Positions 8,425 through 16,490 of a stretch of DNA of 34,668 bases are shown in pieces. Made by a program: the position numbers and the translations under genes. The stretch lies in NCBI RefSeq assembly GCF_021028955.1, contig NZ_JAIWPE010000011.1, positions 1-34,668 of the forward strand, written 5' to 3'. How positions within the stretch are numbered: the first letter of the stretch is position 1; each line of letters begins with the position of its first letter. Below the pieces are notes generated by a model. The model did not search any database, was not told the DNA's origin, and saw nothing but the letters and a program-made list of their open reading frames with translations. The DNA comes from Salipaludibacillus sp. CUR1 (GTDB lineage: Bacteria > Bacillota > Bacilli > Bacillales > Salisediminibacteriaceae).

Positions 8425-9381
8425 ATGATAATAAAACCTCCTTCAATCCCCCCTAAAGTCCTTCTTCTCGAAGCAGTCTTGCGAAGGATCGCGATATCCC
8501 ACCCCAAACGACAGATGCTGGAAGAAACTCATGGGAAAAGATACTGGGGTTTTAGAGGAGAACAGTCTCTCCAATACTATTTGGACTTTCTTCTTCCTCG
8601 TCAGCCAAGGATTTTTTATGCGCTGCGCCTCCCCTGTAACAATCATCGTTTTCAAATAGACTTACTAATTGTTTTCCCCCAAGTTGCATTCCTGATTGAA
8701 GTAAAACACTGGGCAGGAATGCTTAAAATTGAACCAGGTTCACACGTGATACAGCTTATCGAGGACAAAAAGAACGTATACTCATGCCCATTAGATCAGG
8801 CGAATCATCAGGCCTTTCAGTTGAGGCAATGGCTAAAAACGAATGGCTTTAGTTTGCCAATTGACTCTCTCGTTGTTCTTTCCAACCAGAAAGCAAGTAT
8901 TGAAAACCCCCGGGATTTACCCCCAAAGATTATACGTCCTCCGAAACTTTTAAACTACCTTCAGACTTCCCTTAAAAAATACGAGAACCTTTCCCAAATA
9001 AAATTAGAGCAGCATCAATTAAGTGACTTATCTATAAGGCTAATGGAAGATCACCAGGATGAAATTGCACCACCGCTGGAGTACTATGGGCTATCTAAAT
9101 ATGACATTGCAAATGGAGTAGTTTGCCCATCGTGTGGCTGCCTCCCAATGAGTCGTTTAAACAGACAGTGGCAGTGTAATAGCTGCCATATGACATGCAA
9201 AGAAGCCCACGTCCAAGCATTAAAAGATTACGTTTTACTATTCGGAAGATATGCCACCAATAAACAAATACGTAACTTCCTTCAAGTTGACAGATATCTT
9301 GCAAAACGCCTTATGCAGAAAATGAATTGCCAAAGTTCAGGAATAAAGAAAGGCGTAAAATATGATTTGATGTCTTTGTAA
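8425..9381 (+). CDS. NERD-domain protein with C-terminal zinc ribbon
   Basis: This protein of 318 residues carries a nuclease-related (NERD) domain. Visible motifs are RGEQSLQYYLDFL (about 44-56), the core with FQIDLLIVFPQVAFLIEVKHW (about 79-99; D, E and K as in the PD-(D/E)XK-like fold), and QANHQAFQLRQWL (about 126-138). A Cys4 zinc ribbon follows (CPSCGCLP ... CNSCH, about 234-259), then a helical C-terminus that resembles a small DNA-binding domain. A GTG at 8413 is in frame, but ATG 8425 gives the start MIIKPPSIPP, which is usual for NERD proteins of bacilli. A possible promoter, TTGTCG (8377-8382) and TTAAAT (8400-8405), would make a leader of only about 13 bases, so it is doubtful. 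DNA processing is suggested by the family; the actual role is not known. Confidence 0.85.
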   Translation: MIIKPPSIPPKVLLLEAVLRRIAISHPKRQMLEETHGKRYWGFRGEQSLQYYLDFLLPRQPRIFYALRLPCNNHRFQIDLLIVFPQVAFLIEVKHWAGMLKIEPGSHVIQLIEDKKNVYSCPLDQANHQAFQLRQWLKTNGFSLPIDSLVVLSNQKASIENPRDLPPKIIRPPKLLNYLQTSLKKYENLSQIKLEQHQLSDLSIRLMEDHQDEIAPPLEYYGLSKYDIANGVVCPSCGCLPMSRLNRQWQCNSCHMTCKEAHVQALKDYVLLFGRYATNKQIRNFLQVDRYLAKRLMQKMNCQSSGIKKGVKYDLMSL

Positions 9382-9485
9382 CAAGACCTCATATGTCGGT
9401 AAAAAAGCTGTCTGAACGGTTTACGCTGTAGGCATTGAAATAGGAAGCTCTTCTTAAACAGATGACCACTGGAATAAAACCAATA

Positions 9486-9515
9486 TTCACGGGATACAAT
9501 GAAACGAAATATACT
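9486..9515 (+). promoter_or_regulatory. Probable promoter of the HTH gene
   Basis: TTCACG (9486-9491), an 18-base spacer and TATACT (9510-9515) stand 45 bases upstream of the chosen ATG. The 136-base gap 9382-9517 holds no other recognisable element. Confidence 0.5.
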
Positions 9516-9559
9516 TTTTGTATCATGTGTGGTATTTTAAAGAAAAGGAGGTGTTTGAG

Positions 9560-10276
9560 ATGGTAATGGATTTAGAAGTGGCTACTATGACCGAGGAATA
9601 TAAAGAATTACTCAACGCTCCAAAAATAGCAATGCTTCTGTTTACGCAGCTGACCCAAAATAATTACAAGAAGTATGTCATTGGCATTACTATGTCCGAC
9701 AACACCGTTTTTAAAAATGATTTTTCAAGCGAGGAACATGAGAATATTAATAAATACCGATTAGAACTTGTTAAGAATATTAAGGATAAAACACTCGAAG
9801 GTTTTGCTTATACGAAATATTACTTGGAAAAACTCTTTCTTGAAGTAACAGAGCGTGGCTTTCTGGAGTTTTATTACCAGGAAGACTATTTGCTGACTAG
9901 CATGGAAATGCAGAAGAAATTAAATGTTTCCCGTGCTACTCTTAGCCGATTTGTCGCTAATGGTATGGAAACCGTACAAAATAAAAAGCATGGGAAGTAT
10001 CCGGCGCATAATGCGATCTACTGGAAAACAACTTTATGGGTAGCTCGTATACAGACTTTAAAAACACAGCTTGAAATTCATAATCTGAACGAAGAGGCTC
10101 TGAAAAAAGAGCTGACAGAAGAAGTAGCTGAGCTTGAAAAGAAATATGGCGGGAAATTTGAGGATGTTTTTGCTAAGGTGTTGAATGGGGATATGGATGA
10201 ATATGAACTGGACGAACCAGAGGATTTTATAGACTGGCGCGATGCTTTAGAAGAGCTGGAGGAAATGAAGGAATAA
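9560..10276 (+). CDS. Unrecognised protein with central helix-turn-helix
   Basis: I do not recognise a named family. The start is ATG 9560, because a perfect AAGGAGGTG (9545-9553) sits 6 bases upstream; an ATG at 9518 lies before that site. The 238-residue product is soluble and acidic. Residues about 110-150 (LTSMEMQKKLNVSRATLSRF) look like a winged or MerR/excisionase-type helix-turn-helix. It is followed by a basic KKHGKYPAHNAIYW stretch and a long charged coiled-coil-like helix (about 165-200). The C-terminus is very Asp/Glu-rich. The gene is monocistronic with its own terminator. A regulatory or DNA-binding role is inferred from the HTH alone. Confidence 0.8.
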   Translation: MVMDLEVATMTEEYKELLNAPKIAMLLFTQLTQNNYKKYVIGITMSDNTVFKNDFSSEEHENINKYRLELVKNIKDKTLEGFAYTKYYLEKLFLEVTERGFLEFYYQEDYLLTSMEMQKKLNVSRATLSRFVANGMETVQNKKHGKYPAHNAIYWKTTLWVARIQTLKTQLEIHNLNEEALKKELTEEVAELEKKYGGKFEDVFAKVLNGDMDEYELDEPEDFIDWRDALEELEEMKE

Positions 10277-10277
10277 T

Positions 10278-10309
10278 AAAGATAGGGGATAGTTGCCCTA
10301 TCTTTTTTT
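10278..10309 (+). terminator. Intrinsic terminator of the HTH gene
   Basis: AAAGATAGGG (10278-10287) pairs perfectly with CCCTATCTTT (10296-10305) around an 8-base loop, with T continuing to 10309. It lies directly after the double stop TAATAA. Confidence 0.92.
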
Positions 10310-10356
10310 GTTATCCAATAAATGTCCAATATCCGTACGAGACCTCTGTTGTTCTA

Positions 10357-10587
10357 GTGCATCAAATAATGGTGGGAGTGCATCAAATATCGAGCATAGT
10401 GCATCAAATAATGGTGGGAGTGCCTCAAATATAGAGCGGAGTGCATCAAATAATGGAGCGAGTGCATCAAATATTGAGCCGAGTGCATCAAATAATGGTG
10501 GGAGTGCATCAAATATTGGGCCGAGTGCATCAAATAATGGAGCGAGTGCATCAAAAAACGACCAAACTGCATCAAATCGCCCCGGCC
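10357..10587 (+). repeat. 21-bp tandem repeat array B, 11 units
   Basis: This is again exactly eleven 21-bp units (231 bases), same unit as array A and same strand. Units 1, 3, 5, 7 and 9 carry CAAATAATGG. Units 2, 4, 6 and 8 carry CAAATATYGRG-type sequence (unit 4 has ATAGAG), so a 42-bp higher-order period is visible. Unit 10 ends CGACCAAA and unit 11 begins CTGCATCAAAT, so the right edge degenerates. It lies between the terminators of two convergent genes. Confidence 0.95.
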
Positions 10588-10615
10588 CCGCCCCAAGCAC
10601 CACACCACCCTCCCA

Positions 10616-10652
10616 CACAAAAAGACTGATCCTCCCGGGAGGATCAGTCTTT
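10616..10652 (-). terminator. Intrinsic terminator of LCP gene 1
   Basis: A perfect 16-bp inverted repeat lies at 10621-10652 (AAAGACTGATCCTCCC and its complement, with no unpaired loop beyond the tip). On the minus strand it continues into TTTTTG (10616-10623). It is strong and could act in both directions. Confidence 0.9.
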
Positions 10653-10674
10653 CCACCAATTCAGAATACCTCTA

Positions 10675-11700
10675 TTACTGCCCGGCGCTTTCACCGTCGC
10701 CGCCGCTCTCAGCGGTGCCGCTGTTGCTTTGTGAGATCTCGAGGTGTTCTTTGAAAGTTTGTGAGATTTCGGCGCGGGATTCGTCACGAATCACATAATA
10801 GTATACGCCGCCCTCAGTCGTATCGTATCCGTCAAAGCTGTACTGCTCGATGTCATCGAGGTCGCCGGCGTAGCCGTGCATGCTGACCATGTTGCCGAAG
10901 GACAGGTTAGTGCTCATGTTACGGTCCAGGCTGTCCATGAGCGAGTTGAAGCGGGTGATTGTTCTGAAGTCGGCCGACTGCCTGATGACCGCTTCAATCA
11001 CATCTTTTTGGCGGTCGCCCCGTCCAAGGTCGCCGCGCGGATCCTGTTTACGCATGCGCACGTAAGCCAGCGCTTCTTCGCCATTCAGCGTCTGTTCGCC
11101 TTCGTCAATTTCGATGGTGCCGTAAGTGGCGTTGTCGGTATCGCTGATCGGCATCGGCACGTCCACGGTGACTCCGCCGATGGTATCGACGATTTCCATA
11201 AATGCGATAAAGTTCAGCGAGACAACATAGTCAACCGGGATATCAAGCAAATTTTCAACCGTGTCGATCGTCATATCGACACCGCCAAACGCATGGGCGT
11301 GGTTGATTTTGTCCCTTGTGCCTCTCCCGACAATTTCCACTAAGGAGTCACGTGGAATATTTAACATTTTAATCGATTTGTCATCAGGATTGAATGTGGC
11401 GAGCAGCATCGCATCTGTCCGGCCGGACAAATCATCGTCTCGGCTGTCGAGGCCGAGGAAAAGAACTGAAATAGGATCTTCGACCGGGTCGACTGCTTCT
11501 TCCCGGAACTCCGACTTATCCCCGCGCTCCAGATCCTGCTGGGAACTGGCTGTCATAGAAGACATTTGATAAATCATATAACCGACCACTCCGCCGGTAA
11601 TAACAAATAAGATGAGTAAAGTAATTAACGTGTATTTCAAAAACCTGCGAAACGGTGATCTCTTCTTGGATGTCTTTCTGGATCGTTGTAAGTCTGTCAA
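10675..11700 (-). CDS. LytR-CpsA-Psr family ligase 1
   Basis: This protein of 341 residues is anchored by one N-terminal transmembrane segment (about 21-43) after a basic cytoplasmic stretch. The extracellular LCP domain shows LFLGLDSRDDDLSGRTDAM, NIPRDSLVEI, DKINHAHAFGG and GEEALAYVRMRKQDPRGDLGRGDRQ; these Asp and Arg residues bind the polyprenyl pyrophosphate of the donor. Proteins of this family transfer wall teichoic acid, teichuronic acid or capsule from undecaprenyl pyrophosphate to peptidoglycan. I use TTG 11700, because AAGGAG is 8 bases upstream and the GTG at 11709 overlaps that site. The C-terminal tail is Ser/Gly/Glu-rich. It is close in sequence to LCP 2 at 16821. The polymer it transfers is unknown, though the adjacent galU-ugd operon makes a uronic-acid polymer plausible. 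Confidence 0.92.
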   Translation of the reverse strand: MTDLQRSRKTSKKRSPFRRFLKYTLITLLILFVITGGVVGYMIYQMSSMTASSQQDLERGDKSEFREEAVDPVEDPISVLFLGLDSRDDDLSGRTDAMLLATFNPDDKSIKMLNIPRDSLVEIVGRGTRDKINHAHAFGGVDMTIDTVENLLDIPVDYVVSLNFIAFMEIVDTIGGVTVDVPMPISDTDNATYGTIEIDEGEQTLNGEEALAYVRMRKQDPRGDLGRGDRQKDVIEAVIRQSADFRTITRFNSLMDSLDRNMSTNLSFGNMVSMHGYAGDLDDIEQYSFDGYDTTEGGVYYYVIRDESRAEISQTFKEHLEISQSNSGTAESGGDGESAGQ

Positions 11701-11939
11701 AACAAACACTCCTTGTCTTTACATAAATAAAACAAATAAATAATTGCCCAGTCTATTATACCATTTTTGTCGAATGAAAAAGGACACTATATTTGACGTC
11801 TAAATTAAAGTAAGGTTACACAAACAACTAGAATAGCAATAAATTCGCCAAAAATATACAAAAATGAAAAATTGACTATATACATAGGAAAATAACTATA
11901 TTAATCTAAAAGTAATCTTTGCCAATGGAGGAACATATT
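11701..11939. other. Divergent intergenic region
   Basis: This AT-rich gap lies between LCP gene 1 (minus) and the small membrane protein (plus). On the minus strand a TATAAT occurs at about 11755-11760 without a clear -35 box; it is the best candidate for the LCP 1 promoter. The plus-strand promoter is listed separately. Confidence 0.4.
11872..11899 (+). promoter_or_regulatory. Probable promoter of the small protein-amidase unit
   Basis: TTGACT (11872-11877), a 16-base spacer and AACTAT (11894-11899) lie 40 bases before the small gene. The -35 box is strong and the -10 box is weak. Confidence 0.5.
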
Positions 11940-12053
11940 ATGAAAGATTTAGGTTGGGGGTCACCCGTAAGTATTGCCTGTCTGGGCGTTTTTTTATTTG
12001 GCGTCGGATACTTGCTGGACGTGATCTGGAAGTATTTTTTAAGTTTTGGATAA
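11940..12053 (+). CDS. 37-residue single-pass membrane protein
   Basis: A short gene with an excellent Shine-Dalgarno (GGAGG, 8 bases before ATG 11940) and stop TAA 12051-12053. It encodes a product that starts MKDLGWGSPVSIACLG. A hydrophobic segment of about 20 residues (about 10-30) is followed by a short aromatic end (IWKYFLSFG). The amidase gene starts 21 bases after the stop, with no terminator between, so the two are probably cotranscribed. I do not recognise a family. The clean start signal, the hydrophobic profile and the spacing support it as a real gene. A role in membrane tethering or regulating the amidase is only a guess from position. Confidence 0.65.
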   Translation: MKDLGWGSPVSIACLGVFLFGVGYLLDVIWKYFLSFG

Positions 12054-12074
12054 AAATTAATAGGAGGGACTTTG

Positions 12075-13880
12075 GTGAAAAAGACGGTACTAGTGTTTCT
12101 AGCATTCATTCTGGCATTCAGTTTTTTCACAGAATTGGATCTGCAACATCCACAGCACGTACACGCACAATCTGTAGAAAAAGGCGAGATTACCGCCACT
12201 TCACTGAATATCCGATCCCAGCCGACAACAAATTCCGGCATTATCGGCGGTTATTCAAGAGGAGCTTCAGTCGAGCTTCATGAAAAAACAGGCTCCTGGT
12301 ATAAAGTCCGCTACAACAATCGATGGGGCTATATTCACAGTTCACACGTTAAAGTAACCAGCTCATCTGCAGCAGGGAACAGTTCCTCGCAAGCGATCGG
12401 TTCAGGCGAAGTGACAGCGAGCAGCCTGAATGTCCGAGCTTCTGCCTCAACAAACTCACGAGTCATGAGCAGGTTAAGCCGAGGAGCGAAAGTGGACCTC
12501 TTTGAACAATCAGGTGACTGGTATAAGATCAAAGCAGGCAACAGTTGGGGCTACATTCACAGTTCCCATGTCCGCACAGCTGGACTATCGTCCAACAGAG
12601 ATTCATCAGGCAGCAGCCAAACCTCAAATTCACCCATTGGTACAGGAGAAGTAACAGCAAGCAACTTAAATGTCCGCGCCTCCGCGACGACAAGCTCAAG
12701 CATCATTAGCAGTCTGCGCCGGGGAGCAAAAGTGGATCTTCACGAAAAATCAGGCGACTGGTACAAAATTAAAGCCGGGAGCAGCTGGGGCTACATTCAC
12801 AGCTCTTATGTAAAAGCTTCAGGCCAATCATCCGGAACTGGCTCAGCAGGCAGCAGCCAAAATTCCAGTTCAGCCACAGGTTCAGGTGAAATCACCGCGA
12901 GCAGCCTGAACGTCAGAGCATCTGCATCTACCAGCTCGCAAACAATCACACGTTTAAGTCGAGGCACGAAAATCGACCTTTTTGGAAAATCAGGAGAGTT
13001 TTATAAAATTAAAGTTGGAAGCGGTTGGGGGTACATACATAGTTCCTTCGTGAACACGAGCGGTACGTCGTCGTCATCAGATTCGTCGTCAGGCAGCAGC
13101 TCGAATTCCAACGCGAGTCTCGGCACAGGGCAAATTACAGCGACCAGCTTAAATGTCCGCGAGTCGGCATCAACAGGCTCCAGGATTATCAGCCGTTTGA
13201 GCCGGGGCACCGAAGTGCAACTTCATGAACAATCAGGCGACTTCTATAAAATTAAATCAGGCAACAGCTGGGGTTACATTCATGGATCGTATGTCCGTTT
13301 AGCTTCACAGAGTTCCGGAAGTTCAGGCGGAGGTTCAGGAAGCCTCAATGGAAAAACCATCTTTATTGATCCAGGCCACGGAGGCAGAGATCCGGGGGCA
13401 GTCGTGGGCAACGTTTATGAAAGCCATATCGCGCTGTCCATAAGTCAAAAGCTGAAGGCAGCGTTGGAACGTGAAGGTGCAAGGGTCGTTATGAGCCGGA
13501 CGAATGACAGCTTTGTTACGATTGGAAACAGGGTGAGCCAGGCCAACCAGTCAGGGGCAGACCTGTTTATCAGCGTCCATGCCAATTCCTTCCCAAGCCC
13601 GGCAGTCAACGGCTCAGAAGTTCTCTATAGTGAAACGAGAGCGCCGGCCCAGAGCAGGCGTCTGGCCCAGGAAATTCAGGCGAGCATCGCCGGAGGCATG
13701 AACATGAGAGACCGGGGAGTGGTGAGAAGAAACCTTCAAGTCCTGACCGGTCCGACGATGCCTGCTGTTCTGATTGAACCAGGATTTATGACTAATACAG
13801 CAGACCTTGAAAAACTGCTGAACCAGCAGGACCAACTGGTAAATGAAATTGTGAAAGGCATAAATAATTACTACAGATAA
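12075..13880 (+). CDS. Secreted N-acetylmuramoyl-L-alanine amidase with five SH3b domains
   Basis: This exported wall hydrolase of 601 residues cuts the bond between N-acetylmuramic acid and L-alanine. GTG 12075 is chosen because AGGAGGG (12062-12068) is 6 bases away; TTG 12072 is too close. There is a signal peptide of about 33 residues (ending HVHAQ). Five bacterial SH3 domains lie at about 36-93, 110-168, 190-247, 270-327 and 351-408. They share the pattern GE(I/V)TASSLNVR ... WGYIHSS and are joined by Ser/Gly-rich linkers. The C-terminal Amidase_3 domain (about 423-601) shows FIDPGHGGRDPGA, NVYESHIALS, LFISVHANSF and LIEPGFMTN, which supply the zinc ligands (His, Glu, His) and the catalytic Glu. 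Overall it resembles LytC/CwlB-class autolysins with SH3b binding modules. It is probably cotranscribed with the small membrane protein upstream. Confidence 0.93.
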   Translation: MKKTVLVFLAFILAFSFFTELDLQHPQHVHAQSVEKGEITATSLNIRSQPTTNSGIIGGYSRGASVELHEKTGSWYKVRYNNRWGYIHSSHVKVTSSSAAGNSSSQAIGSGEVTASSLNVRASASTNSRVMSRLSRGAKVDLFEQSGDWYKIKAGNSWGYIHSSHVRTAGLSSNRDSSGSSQTSNSPIGTGEVTASNLNVRASATTSSSIISSLRRGAKVDLHEKSGDWYKIKAGSSWGYIHSSYVKASGQSSGTGSAGSSQNSSSATGSGEITASSLNVRASASTSSQTITRLSRGTKIDLFGKSGEFYKIKVGSGWGYIHSSFVNTSGTSSSSDSSSGSSSNSNASLGTGQITATSLNVRESASTGSRIISRLSRGTEVQLHEQSGDFYKIKSGNSWGYIHGSYVRLASQSSGSSGGGSGSLNGKTIFIDPGHGGRDPGAVVGNVYESHIALSISQKLKAALEREGARVVMSRTNDSFVTIGNRVSQANQSGADLFISVHANSFPSPAVNGSEVLYSETRAPAQSRRLAQEIQASIAGGMNMRDRGVVRRNLQVLTGPTMPAVLIEPGFMTNTADLEKLLNQQDQLVNEIVKGINNYYR

Positions 13881-13881
13881 G

Positions 13882-13933
13882 AAAATGGCTGTCTGACCCG
13901 GTTCCGTGCCGGCCAGGCAGCCATTTCTTTTTT
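13882..13933 (+). terminator. Intrinsic terminator of the amidase gene
   Basis: AAATGGCTG (13883-13891) pairs with CAGCCATTT (13918-13926). The stem continues inward as CTGaCCcGG against CCGGcCAGg. A T-run with one C (CTTTTTT) follows. Confidence 0.85.
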
Positions 13934-14057
13934 GGGAAGGGGAGGGAAGTGTAGTTTTTGGGTGCTGCAGGCCACCAGACCGTCGTACACAAACTACCCA
14001 GCCCGCCAATCCCCAGTGCTGCCCCACTCCACCCACCGTCCCTCCCAAATCCCCACT

Positions 14058-14106
14058 AAAAAAACCAGCCCCGAAATAACGATCTCTCGTCATCTTCCGG
14101 AGCTGG
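14058..14106 (-). terminator. Intrinsic terminator of the galU-ugd operon
   Basis: Read on the minus strand, CCAGCTCCGG (14106-14097) pairs with CGGGGCTGG (14073-14065), with one G-T pair, across a loop of about 23 bases. Seven T follow (14064-14058). The stretch between the two convergent terminators (13934-14057) holds no gene. Confidence 0.7.
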
Positions 14107-14122
14107 CTTACATCAAACAATT

Positions 14123-15454
14123 TTACATCCCTACTTCAACTTTACCTTTAACCACCGGCGCGCGCCCGATGGAGTAATAGTCGAGGCCGGCTTCGGCTGC
14201 CTGATCGAGGCCAAAGCAGTTTCGACCGTCAAATACTATCGGCTGAGCCATTTTTTCCCTGAACACACTCAGATCAAGTGCTTTAAATTCATCCCAATCT
14301 GTAACAAGGAAAGCAGCATCTGCCCCAGTAAGGGCTTCTTCTGCAGATCCCACGTAGCTGACACCCTCCGGCATTACCCGCCGGGCATTGTCCATGGCGA
14401 TCGGATCGTACCCAACGACTTCAGCGCCGGCAAGCAACAGTTCCTCGCTCATCGTAATCGCAGGCGATTCGCGCATGTCATCCGTGTTCGGCTTAAACGC
14501 CAGTCCAAGCAGGGCGACACGTTTTCCTTTCAGTGTATCCATCACTTTCTTCGCTTTTTCAGGCAGGACGTGGTGTTGGAAGTTGTTGACCCTGATGACT
14601 GAATTAAGCAGTTCAAAGTTGTGGTCCACATAAGAAGCGATCTGCGTCAGCGCCTTCGTATCTTTAGGGAAGCAGGAGCCCCCGTAGCCAATACCTGCGC
14701 GCAGGAACTGGTGGCCGATCCGGCCGTCCATGCCCATGCCGGCAGAGACATCTTCAATGTTAGCGCCCAGTTTTTCACAAATATTCGCGATTTCATTAAT
14801 GAAACTGATTTTTGTCGCGAGAAACGCGTTTGACGCGTACTTGATCATTTCCGCGCTGCGTACGTCAGTACGGTAGACAGGGATATTAAATGGCTTATTA
14901 ATCTCTTCGATCATATCGCCGGCCCACTTGTCATCTGCGCCGACAACAATGCGGTCGCCGTTAAATGCGTCGTAAACCGCATTTCCTTCACGCAAAAATT
15001 CAGGGTTTGAAACGATCGACACGGCTACACCGTTAGTTATATGTTCCTTAATCGTACGCAGGATATAATCATTCGTCCCAACAGGCACCGTGCTCTTTGT
15101 GACAACAACGACGTCCTGCTTCACGTGGGAAGCGATATCGACAGAGACCTGATCGACGTACTGCAGATCGGCTGTGCCGTCTTCACGCTCAGGCGTACCG
15201 ACAGCGATATAAATCACCTCTTTACCGGTGAATCCCTCGTTATGGTTCGTCGTAAAATGGAGACGGCCGGCATCAATATTCCTTTTCATGACGTCATCAA
15301 GACCCGGCTCATAAATCGGGGATTCGCCGCGCTGCATGCGCGCCACTTTCGCTTCATCAATATCGATACATGTGACCTCGTGGCCAACTTCCGAAAGGGC
15401 CACCCCTGTGACTAAGCCAACATAACCAGTTCCAACCACAGCAATCTTTTTCAT
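14123..15454 (-). CDS. ugd: UDP-glucose 6-dehydrogenase
   Basis: This cytosolic enzyme of 443 residues oxidises UDP-glucose to UDP-glucuronate with two NAD+. The NAD-binding motif GTGYVGLVTG is at residues 7-16. Next come GTPEREDGTADLQYV, STVPVGTNDYI and NPEFLREGNAV. The active-site Cys lies in GYGGSCFPKDTKAL (about residue 260), and the C-terminal UDP-binding domain has LGLAFKPNTDDMRESPA. The length is normal for the family (TuaD/Ugd type). The Shine-Dalgarno AGGAGG is 6 bases from ATG. It lies 54 bases behind galU on the same strand, so the two form an operon that converts glucose-1-phosphate to UDP-glucuronate for a uronic-acid polymer such as teichuronic acid or EPS. Confidence 0.96.
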   Translation of the reverse strand: MKKIAVVGTGYVGLVTGVALSEVGHEVTCIDIDEAKVARMQRGESPIYEPGLDDVMKRNIDAGRLHFTTNHNEGFTGKEVIYIAVGTPEREDGTADLQYVDQVSVDIASHVKQDVVVVTKSTVPVGTNDYILRTIKEHITNGVAVSIVSNPEFLREGNAVYDAFNGDRIVVGADDKWAGDMIEEINKPFNIPVYRTDVRSAEMIKYASNAFLATKISFINEIANICEKLGANIEDVSAGMGMDGRIGHQFLRAGIGYGGSCFPKDTKALTQIASYVDHNFELLNSVIRVNNFQHHVLPEKAKKVMDTLKGKRVALLGLAFKPNTDDMRESPAITMSEELLLAGAEVVGYDPIAMDNARRVMPEGVSYVGSAEEALTGADAAFLVTDWDEFKALDLSVFREKMAQPIVFDGRNCFGLDQAAEAGLDYYSIGRAPVVKGKVEVGM

Positions 15455-15508
15455 CTTGATCCTCCTAAAAATGCTTCTGCTTAACTAAAATAACTAAAAG
15501 CTTCTATA

Positions 15509-16405
15509 TTAATACTTGTTTTGTAAATGAGTCTTTGCAATACCCTCTAAATAGTCGAGCATATCGTGTTTTAAATCGTCCCGCTGAAGGGCGAAATCAA
15601 CAGTCGCTTTCACGAAGCCAAGTTTATCACCGACATCGTAGCGCTTCCCAGCAAATTCATACGCGAGCACGACCTGGCTTTCGTTCAGCTTCTTGATCGC
15701 GTCTGTCAGTTGAATTTCATTCCCTGCGCCGGGCGGGAGATTATCTAGAATATCAAAGATCTCCGGACGGAGCACGTAGCGCCCCATAATCGCATGATTC
15801 GAAGGCGCCTCTTCCTTAGCCGGCTTTTCCACTAAATCAGCGACGTGGATGACCCCCGGCTCGATTTCAGACGACTTCGGCGAGACAATCCCGTACTTGG
15901 ACACATCGTCTTCCGGGACGGGCTGGACACCGACAACCGATGAATTATACCGGTCAAACACCTCAATGAGCTGTTTTAAACACGGTTTTCCGTCAGACTG
16001 GACAATATCATCGCCTAACAGGACGGCAAACGGCTCATCGCCGATAAAGTGCTTGGCGCAGCAGATTGCATGCCCCAGCCCTTTAGGCTCCTTCTGCCTG
16101 ATGTAATGAATGTTCGCCATGTTGGAAATGCCCTGGACTTCTTCAAGAAGAGCCATCTTTTCTTTTCTCAGCAATGTTTCTTCCAGTTCATACGATTTAT
16201 CGAAATGATCTTCAATCGCCCGCTTGCCGCGGCCGCTTATAATAATAATATCTTCAATTCCGGATTGAACTGCTTCTTCCACAATATACTGTATTGTGGG
16301 CTTATCAACGATCGGCAGCATTTCCTTCGGCTGGGCTTTCGTGGCCGGCAAAAATCTCGTCCCAAGCCCGGCAGCAGGAATAATAGCCTTTCTGACTGTC
16401 GGCAT
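15509..16405 (-). CDS. galU: UTP-glucose-1-phosphate uridylyltransferase
   Basis: This enzyme of 298 residues makes UDP-glucose from UTP and glucose-1-phosphate. The nucleotidyltransferase signature [20 protein letters not shown] is at residues 8-27. [40 protein letters not shown] and [20 protein letters not shown] follow, all typical of bacterial GalU/GtaB. The Shine-Dalgarno AAGGAG is 9 bases from ATG 16405. It is first in the galU-ugd operon. In bacilli UDP-glucose also feeds teichoic acid glucosylation and glycolipid synthesis, so its role is wider than the downstream ugd. Confidence 0.96.
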   Translation of the reverse strand: MPTVRKAIIPAAGLGTRFLPATKAQPKEMLPIVDKPTIQYIVEEAVQSGIEDIIIISGRGKRAIEDHFDKSYELEETLLRKEKMALLEEVQGISNMANIHYIRQKEPKGLGHAICCAKHFIGDEPFAVLLGDDIVQSDGKPCLKQLIEVFDRYNSSVVGVQPVPEDDVSKYGIVSPKSSEIEPGVIHVADLVEKPAKEEAPSNHAIMGRYVLRPEIFDILDNLPPGAGNEIQLTDAIKKLNESQVVLAYEFAGKRYDVGDKLGFVKATVDFALQRDDLKHDMLDYLEGIAKTHLQNKY

Positions 16406-16461
16406 AATTCTCCACTCCTTTCACTCTACATTTAACAATACAACCAAATTTTTATGTAAGC

Positions 16462-16490
16462 AATATAAATCAGAGAGATTAATTCGACAA
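16462..16490 (-). promoter_or_regulatory. Sigma-A promoter of the galU-ugd operon
   Basis: On the minus strand a -35 box TTGTCG (16490-16485), a 17-base spacer and a -10 box TATATT (16467-16462) stand 57 bases before the galU ATG. Confidence 0.65.

Noticed and set aside
13932-14177. Plus-strand frame between the amidase and ugd genes
   Set aside because: It runs through both convergent terminators and into ugd, has no ribosome site and encodes a low-complexity Pro/Thr/Ser-rich peptide.
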